DNA of 33,032 bases from Paracoccaceae bacterium. GTDB taxonomy: Bacteria > Pseudomonadota > Alphaproteobacteria > Rhodobacterales > Rhodobacteraceae. Position numbers and translations under genes: made by a program. Shown in pieces: positions 28,519 to 33,032 of the stretch; position 1 is the stretch's first letter, and each line of letters begins with the position of its first letter. The stretch covers positions 1-33,032 of the forward strand of contig JAKVCP010000020.1 of NCBI GenBank assembly GCA_022448925.1, written 5' to 3'. Under the pieces are notes generated by a model, which saw nothing but the letters and a program-made list of their open reading frames with translations, was not told the origin of the DNA and searched no databases.

Positions 28519-29976
28519 ATGAGGTTCATTCGACACAGCCTGATGGGACTGTTTCTGGTATCCGTCACTCTTGCGATGTTCACGTATGCAGGCGCGCTTG
28601 TCAGCTCGGCTGTACAAGAGCGCCTGTCCCAAGAGCCACGGGGCAACCGGGCCCGTGAACGGGTCTTTGCTGTCAACGTGGTGCCGGTCCAGTTTGAAAC
28701 GGTGGTGCCGATCCTGACCGCCTTTGGCGAGGTGGCCAGCGGGCGGATCCTGGAAATTCGCACCGCAACCGCTGGCAATGTGACGGCGCTGTCGCCAGAC
28801 TTTGTCGAGGGCGGGCGCGTTGAAGCTGGCGAGTTGCTGGCCAAGATCGATCCGGCGGATGCGCAAGCGGCCTTGGACAGAGTGCGAAGCGACTTGCTGG
28901 ATGCGCAGGCCGAAGCGCGGGAAGCTGCGCGGGCAATTGTCCTGTCGCAGGACGAGCTGGCCGCCGCCGAGGCGCAGGTGGATTTGCGCGAGCGCGCTTT
29001 GCAGCGCCAATTGGATTTGGCGGCCCGCGGGGTCGGCACCGCGGCGGCGGTCGAGGGAGCAGAGTTTTCACTGTCGTCCGCCGAACAACAACTGCTGACA
29101 CGTCGAAACGCGCTGGCGCAGGCCGAGGCACGCGTGGATCAGGCCCAAACTCGCATTGCACGGACTGAAATCGCCTTGGCAGAGGCGCAACGACGCTTGA
29201 ACGACACCGAGATTACAGCAGGCTTTGCAGGCGTTCTAAGCGATGTCGCGGTGGTCGAAGGGCGTAGGGTCTCGGCCAATGAACAGCTTGCGCGTTTGGT
29301 CGACCCTGATCAACTGGAGGTGGCGTTTCGCGTATCTACCCAGCAGTACGCGCGGCTTTTGAACGACAATGGTACGCTGCAAGAAGCAGAAGTCACCGTA
29401 ACGCTTGATGTTTTTGGAACATCGCTTTCCGCCAAGGGTCGCCTTGTGCGTGAAGGCGCAGCCGTTGGCGCGGGACAAACCGGTCGTCTGCTCTTTGCAC
29501 GGATGACCGATGCGCGGGGATTCAAGCCCGGTGATTTTGTGACGGTGTCCATCAGCGAGCCTCCATTGCAGCGCGTGGCGCGACTTCCGGCGTCGGCGCT
29601 TAATGCTGCAAACGAGGTGCTCTTGATTGGTGAAGACGACAGGCTGGAGGCCATGCAGGTCACCCTGATGCGACGCCAGGGCGACACAGTGCTGGTTCGG
29701 GGCCGAGCTCTTGCCGGTCGTGAGGTCGTGGCTGAGCGTACGCCGTTGCTGGGTGCGGGCATTCGGGTGCGTCCTCTGCGCGGCGAAGGTGCAAGCCAGC
29801 CAGAGGCGCCGGAAATGCTGGAATTGTCGGCCGAACGGCGCGCCAAGCTGGTTGCGATGGTCGAAGCCAACAAGCGCATTCCAAAAGAAGTGAGACAACG
29901 GCTTTTGGGTCAGCTGGACCAGGACAAGGTGCCGGCGCGGGTTGTGCAGCGGCTTGAAAATCGGGGCGGCAGCTAG
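28519..29976 (+). CDS. RND efflux periplasmic adaptor (membrane fusion protein)
   Basis: The 485-residue protein has an N-terminal hydrophobic segment (about 8-30), a lipoyl-type half (ATAGNVTALSPDFVEGGRVE), a helical hairpin rich in Ala, Glu and Arg (about 110-215), a second half (ITAGFAGVLSDVAVVEGRRV) and a beta-barrel region. That order is the HlyD/AcrA adaptor layout. It lacks a lipobox and so is held by the N-terminal helix. The C-terminus (about 440-485) adds a helical tail, ERRAKLVAMVEANKRIP, not usual in AcrA. One base separates its stop from the permease ATG, so they form one pump. No outer-membrane channel gene is in view. Substrates unknown. Confidence 0.9.
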   Translation: MRFIRHSLMGLFLVSVTLAMFTYAGALVSSAVQERLSQEPRGNRARERVFAVNVVPVQFETVVPILTAFGEVASGRILEIRTATAGNVTALSPDFVEGGRVEAGELLAKIDPADAQAALDRVRSDLLDAQAEAREAARAIVLSQDELAAAEAQVDLRERALQRQLDLAARGVGTAAAVEGAEFSLSSAEQQLLTRRNALAQAEARVDQAQTRIARTEIALAEAQRRLNDTEITAGFAGVLSDVAVVEGRRVSANEQLARLVDPDQLEVAFRVSTQQYARLLNDNGTLQEAEVTVTLDVFGTSLSAKGRLVREGAAVGAGQTGRLLFARMTDARGFKPGDFVTVSISEPPLQRVARLPASALNAANEVLLIGEDDRLEAMQVTLMRRQGDTVLVRGRALAGREVVAERTPLLGAGIRVRPLRGEGASQPEAPEMLELSAERRAKLVAMVEANKRIPKEVRQRLLGQLDQDKVPARVVQRLENRGGS

Positions 29977-29977
29977 G

Positions 29978-32900
29978 ATGGCACGTCAGATAAGCCCGGG
30001 GGCAGGGGGTATCCTGTCCTATTTCACCCGTCACCGCACAATGGCGAACTTGCTTTTGATCCTGCTGATCGGAGCAGGTGCTGCGGCCTTGCCGAACATG
30101 CGGGCGCAGTTTTTTCCAGATGTGATCGTGGACAACGTCACCGTCTCTGTTCGTTGGTCGGGTGCCGGGGCAGAAGATGTGGACCGTGCCATTGTTCAGG
30201 TCATGGAGCCAGCGCTGCTTGCCGTTGAGGGTGTCGAAAGTTCATCCGCCAACTCGCGTGAAGGGGTTGCGCGGATCACGCTGGAATTCGAACCGGGCTG
30301 GGACATGTCGCGGGCGGCTGACGACGTTGCCTCGGCTGTTGATGGCGTCGGTCCCTTGCCCGAGGATGCAGATGATCCGGTTGTGCGGCGGGGTGCATGG
30401 CGGGATCGGGTGACGGACATCGTGGTGACCGGGCCTGTTGCAGTGGACCAATTGGCCCGGTTTTCAGACGAACTTGTCGTCCGCCTCTTTTCTGAAGGCG
30501 TCACGCGCACCCGGATTCGCGGGCTGGCAGCGCCGCAGACCGTGGTCGAGGTGCCCTCGGCCAATTTGATCGGCAACGATGTGACCATGGCCGAGATCGC
30601 AAGCGCGATTGCCGAAGAGGTGGATGCCGATCCCGCGGGCGATGTCAGCGGTGCGGGCACGCGGGTTCGCACAGGGGTTGAAAAGCGCAGCGCCGAACAA
30701 ATTCTCGCGATTGTGCTGCGGTCTAATCCGGACGGATCGACATTGTTGGTGGGCGATGTGGCAACCGTCAATGTCAAGGGCATCGACCGGGCGCGCAGCT
30801 ACTTTGTGGGTGAAAACCCGGCGATCTCCATTCGCGTCGACCGATCGGATCAGGGAGATGCCATCGGCATTCAGGAAACCGTCGAGACCGTTGCCGCCGA
30901 GTTGCAGGCGACGCTGCCCGATGGCGTCGAGATCGAGTTGATCCGCACCCGCTCAGAAGTAATCACAGCCCGTTTGAACATCCTGATTGATAACGGATTG
31001 ATGGGCCTTGCGCTGGTTGTCACATTGCTGTTCCTGTTTCTCAACGTCCGCACGGCATTCTGGGTGGCAGCGGGCATTCCGACGGCGATGTTGGCCACAA
31101 TTGCGCTGATGTACGCAGCCGGAATCACCATCAATATCATTTCGTTATTCGCTTTGATCATCACCCTTGGAATCGTTGTAGACGATGCCATTGTCGTGGG
31201 CGAGCATGCAGATTTCCGCGCACGGCGGGGCGATACTCCGTTTGAAGCGGCCGAGAATGCGGCACGGCGGATGGCCATGCCTGTTTTCGCCGCCTCTTTG
31301 ACCACGATCATCGCGTTTTTCGGATTGACGGCGATTGGTGGGCGGTTCGGAGACCTGCTGGCTGATATTCCATTCACCGTTGTGGTGGTGCTGATCGCCT
31401 CGTTGATCGAATGTTTTCTGATCCTGCCCAATCACATGGCGCACGCGCTGAAACATTCGGTCAAAGAGCATTGGTACGATTGGCCGTCGCGTATCGTGAA
31501 CCGGGGCTTCACTTGGGCACGCGACACATTGTTCCGCCGGTTGATGGCGGGCGTTATCCGGGCTCGTTACGCGGTGATTGCAGGCGCGGTTGTGCTTCTG
31601 GCCAGCCAGATCGCTTTGTTCATCCGCGGTGACGTGCAGTGGCGGTTTTTCAACCCGCCAGAGCTGTCATCGGTCACGGGCAACTTTGCCATGCTTCCGG
31701 GCGCGACCCGTCAGGACACGATCGAAATGATGCGGGAAATGCAGCGCGCAACAGAGGAACTGGGCAAGCAATACGAAGAGCGCTATGGCCGCAATCCAAT
31801 TGCCTATGTGATCGCCGAAGTCGGAGGCAACTCGGGGCGGGGTCTGGCAGGAGCAGACATAAAAGACCCAGATCAACTGGGGGCCGTTTCGATCGAGCTG
31901 ATCGACCGGGATCTGCGCAGCTATTCCAGTTTCCAGTTCGTCGGCGAGCTGCAAGACAGCGTGCGTCGCCATCCCTTGGTGGAAACGATCAGTTTCCGTG
32001 GGTGGCGGTCCGGTCCGGGAGGGGATGCGCTGGATGTCGCCTTCTATGGGTCCAGCGCCGAAGTGCTGAAAGCCGCGTCAGAGGATCTCAAGACAGCCTT
32101 GTCGCAGTTTGGTGAGGTGTCGGCCGTCGAGGACAACATGTCCTATGACAAGGAAGAGATCATCCTGGAGCTGACTGCGCAGGGACAGGCATTGGGCTTT
32201 ACGATTGATGGCTTGGGCCGAGTGTTGCGCAACCGGCTGGGTGGGATAGAGGCCGCGACCTATCCCGACGGTCCGCGCAGTGCGTCGATCCGGGTTGAAC
32301 TGCCCAAGGGCGAGCTGACGGCCGACTTCCTGGAGCGCACCCAAATGCGAACGCCCGCTGGCGCCTATGTCCTGCTGGCCGATATTGTCAGTGTCGAACG
32401 CCGGGTCGGATTTTCCACTGTTCAACGCGAGAATGGATTGCGGTTGATATCGGTCACCGGCGATATTTCCGAGGATGACCCCGCGCGGGCAACCGACATC
32501 CTGCAGCAGCTCGATGGGGTGATCCTGCCTCGCATTGCCGAAGAGCGGCAGGTCGAGTATCGGATCGCTGGCCTGAGCGAGCAGGAAAACGACTTCATTC
32601 AAGATGCTCGGATCGGGATGATTCTTGTCTTGACGGGCATTTACCTCGTCTTGGCTTGGGTGTTTTCAAGTTGGTCGCGCCCCATCGTGGTCATGGCGAT
32701 CATTCCATTTGGGTTGGTCGGTACGATTTACGGGCACGCACAATGGGATGTGCCGCTGTCGATGTTCACGGTGGTCGGATTGTTGGGGATGACGGGGATC
32801 ATCATCAACGATTCAATTGTGCTTGTGACGACGATCGACCAATATGCCGAAGACCGCGGGTTGGTGCCTTCGATCATCGACGGAGCAGCAGATCGTCTGC

Positions 32901-33032
32901 GACCTGTCATGTTGACGACCCTGACAACGGTTCTGGGCTTGGCGCCCTTGCTCTATGAAGGATCCAGCCAGGCGGAGTTCTTGAAGCCATCCGTGATTAC
33001 GCTGGTCTATGGGCTGGGTTTTGGCATGATCC
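29978..33032 (+). CDS. RND efflux permease, 3' end beyond the window
   Basis: The frame is open from ATG 29978 to the window edge (1018 complete codons). It begins with a helix near 22-40 (MANLLLILLIGAGAAALPN) and QFFPDV, the normal start of AcrB-type pumps. In helix 4, GIVVDDAIVVGEH carries the proton-relay pair D402-D403. A second-half helix reads GMTGIIINDSIVLVTTID, where N944-D945 take the place of the Lys-Asn seen at AcrB 940-941. The periplasmic porter domains are between about 42-320 and 560-860. It is a proton-driven exporter of the inner membrane working with the adaptor. Only the last helices are missing from view. Confidence 0.93.
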   Translation, partial: MARQISPGAGGILSYFTRHRTMANLLLILLIGAGAAALPNMRAQFFPDVIVDNVTVSVRWSGAGAEDVDRAIVQVMEPALLAVEGVESSSANSREGVARITLEFEPGWDMSRAADDVASAVDGVGPLPEDADDPVVRRGAWRDRVTDIVVTGPVAVDQLARFSDELVVRLFSEGVTRTRIRGLAAPQTVVEVPSANLIGNDVTMAEIASAIAEEVDADPAGDVSGAGTRVRTGVEKRSAEQILAIVLRSNPDGSTLLVGDVATVNVKGIDRARSYFVGENPAISIRVDRSDQGDAIGIQETVETVAAELQATLPDGVEIELIRTRSEVITARLNILIDNGLMGLALVVTLLFLFLNVRTAFWVAAGIPTAMLATIALMYAAGITINIISLFALIITLGIVVDDAIVVGEHADFRARRGDTPFEAAENAARRMAMPVFAASLTTIIAFFGLTAIGGRFGDLLADIPFTVVVVLIASLIECFLILPNHMAHALKHSVKEHWYDWPSRIVNRGFTWARDTLFRRLMAGVIRARYAVIAGAVVLLASQIALFIRGDVQWRFFNPPELSSVTGNFAMLPGATRQDTIEMMREMQRATEELGKQYEERYGRNPIAYVIAEVGGNSGRGLAGADIKDPDQLGAVSIELIDRDLRSYSSFQFVGELQDSVRRHPLVETISFRGWRSGPGGDALDVAFYGSSAEVLKAASEDLKTALSQFGEVSAVEDNMSYDKEEIILELTAQGQALGFTIDGLGRVLRNRLGGIEAATYPDGPRSASIRVELPKGELTADFLERTQMRTPAGAYVLLADIVSVERRVGFSTVQRENGLRLISVTGDISEDDPARATDILQQLDGVILPRIAEERQVEYRIAGLSEQENDFIQDARIGMILVLTGIYLVLAWVFSSWSRPIVVMAIIPFGLVGTIYGHAQWDVPLSMFTVVGLLGMTGIIINDSIVLVTTIDQYAEDRGLVPSIIDGAADRLRPVMLTTLTTVLGLAPLLYEGSSQAEFLKPSVITLVYGLGFGMI

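Overview
The window looks like a chromosomal segment from an alphaproteobacterium of the Rhodobacterales (Roseobacter/Rhodobacter group). The evidence is the high GC content, an F1-only ATP synthase operon in the order atpH-atpA-atpG-atpD-atpC with no F0 genes beside it, a DUF2125 protein, and a pyrB/dihydroorotase-like/plsY neighbourhood. These assignments come from reading protein sequences and recalling family signatures; no database search was run.

Layout. Positions 1-133 hold the 3' end of a gene entering from the left, possibly a GH42 beta-galactosidase. Positions 134-1189 hold no intact gene but contain an eroded, frameshifted RTX calcium-binding gene on the minus strand and several short coding-like scraps. 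Next come DUF2125 (minus), a ChaC-type gamma-glutamylcyclotransferase (plus), and a two-gene operon (2845-7233). That operon encodes an ExbB/MotA-like channel protein and a 1045-residue partner with a MotB-like membrane helix, a very long predicted coiled coil and an OmpA-like peptidoglycan-binding domain. A minus-strand block follows: gloB, clpA and an M23 peptidase. The plus strand then carries a SAM-methyltransferase-like gene, the atpHAGDC operon with a clear terminator, a TetA-like MFS transporter, an H-type lectin domain protein and a small exported protein.

From 20350 the window contains prs (minus), then divergently a DsbA-fold isomerase coupled to an alpha/beta hydrolase. The next minus-strand operon is pyrB, a tail-anchored protein, a two-helix membrane protein, a dihydroorotase-like gene and plsY. 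On the plus strand there follow a family-4-like uracil-DNA glycosylase, moaB, and an RND efflux adaptor plus permease. The permease runs off the right edge.

Most of the window is housekeeping: energy conversion, PRPP and pyrimidine synthesis, phospholipid synthesis, proteolysis, methylglyoxal/glutathione metabolism, molybdenum cofactor and DNA repair. The most notable signals are: (1) the ExbB-like/giant coiled-coil OmpA-like pair, which resembles an ion-driven stator whose coil is much longer than the periplasm is wide; (2) the gene in the pyrC position, which has lost nearly all dihydroorotase metal ligands and so looks like a structural PyrC'/PyrX-type partner of PyrB; (3) two membrane proteins translationally coupled inside that pyrimidine operon; (4) a uracil-DNA glycosylase that lacks three of the four Fe-S cysteines; (5) tandem perfect hairpins between atpD and atpC; and (6) the RTX remnant at the left end.
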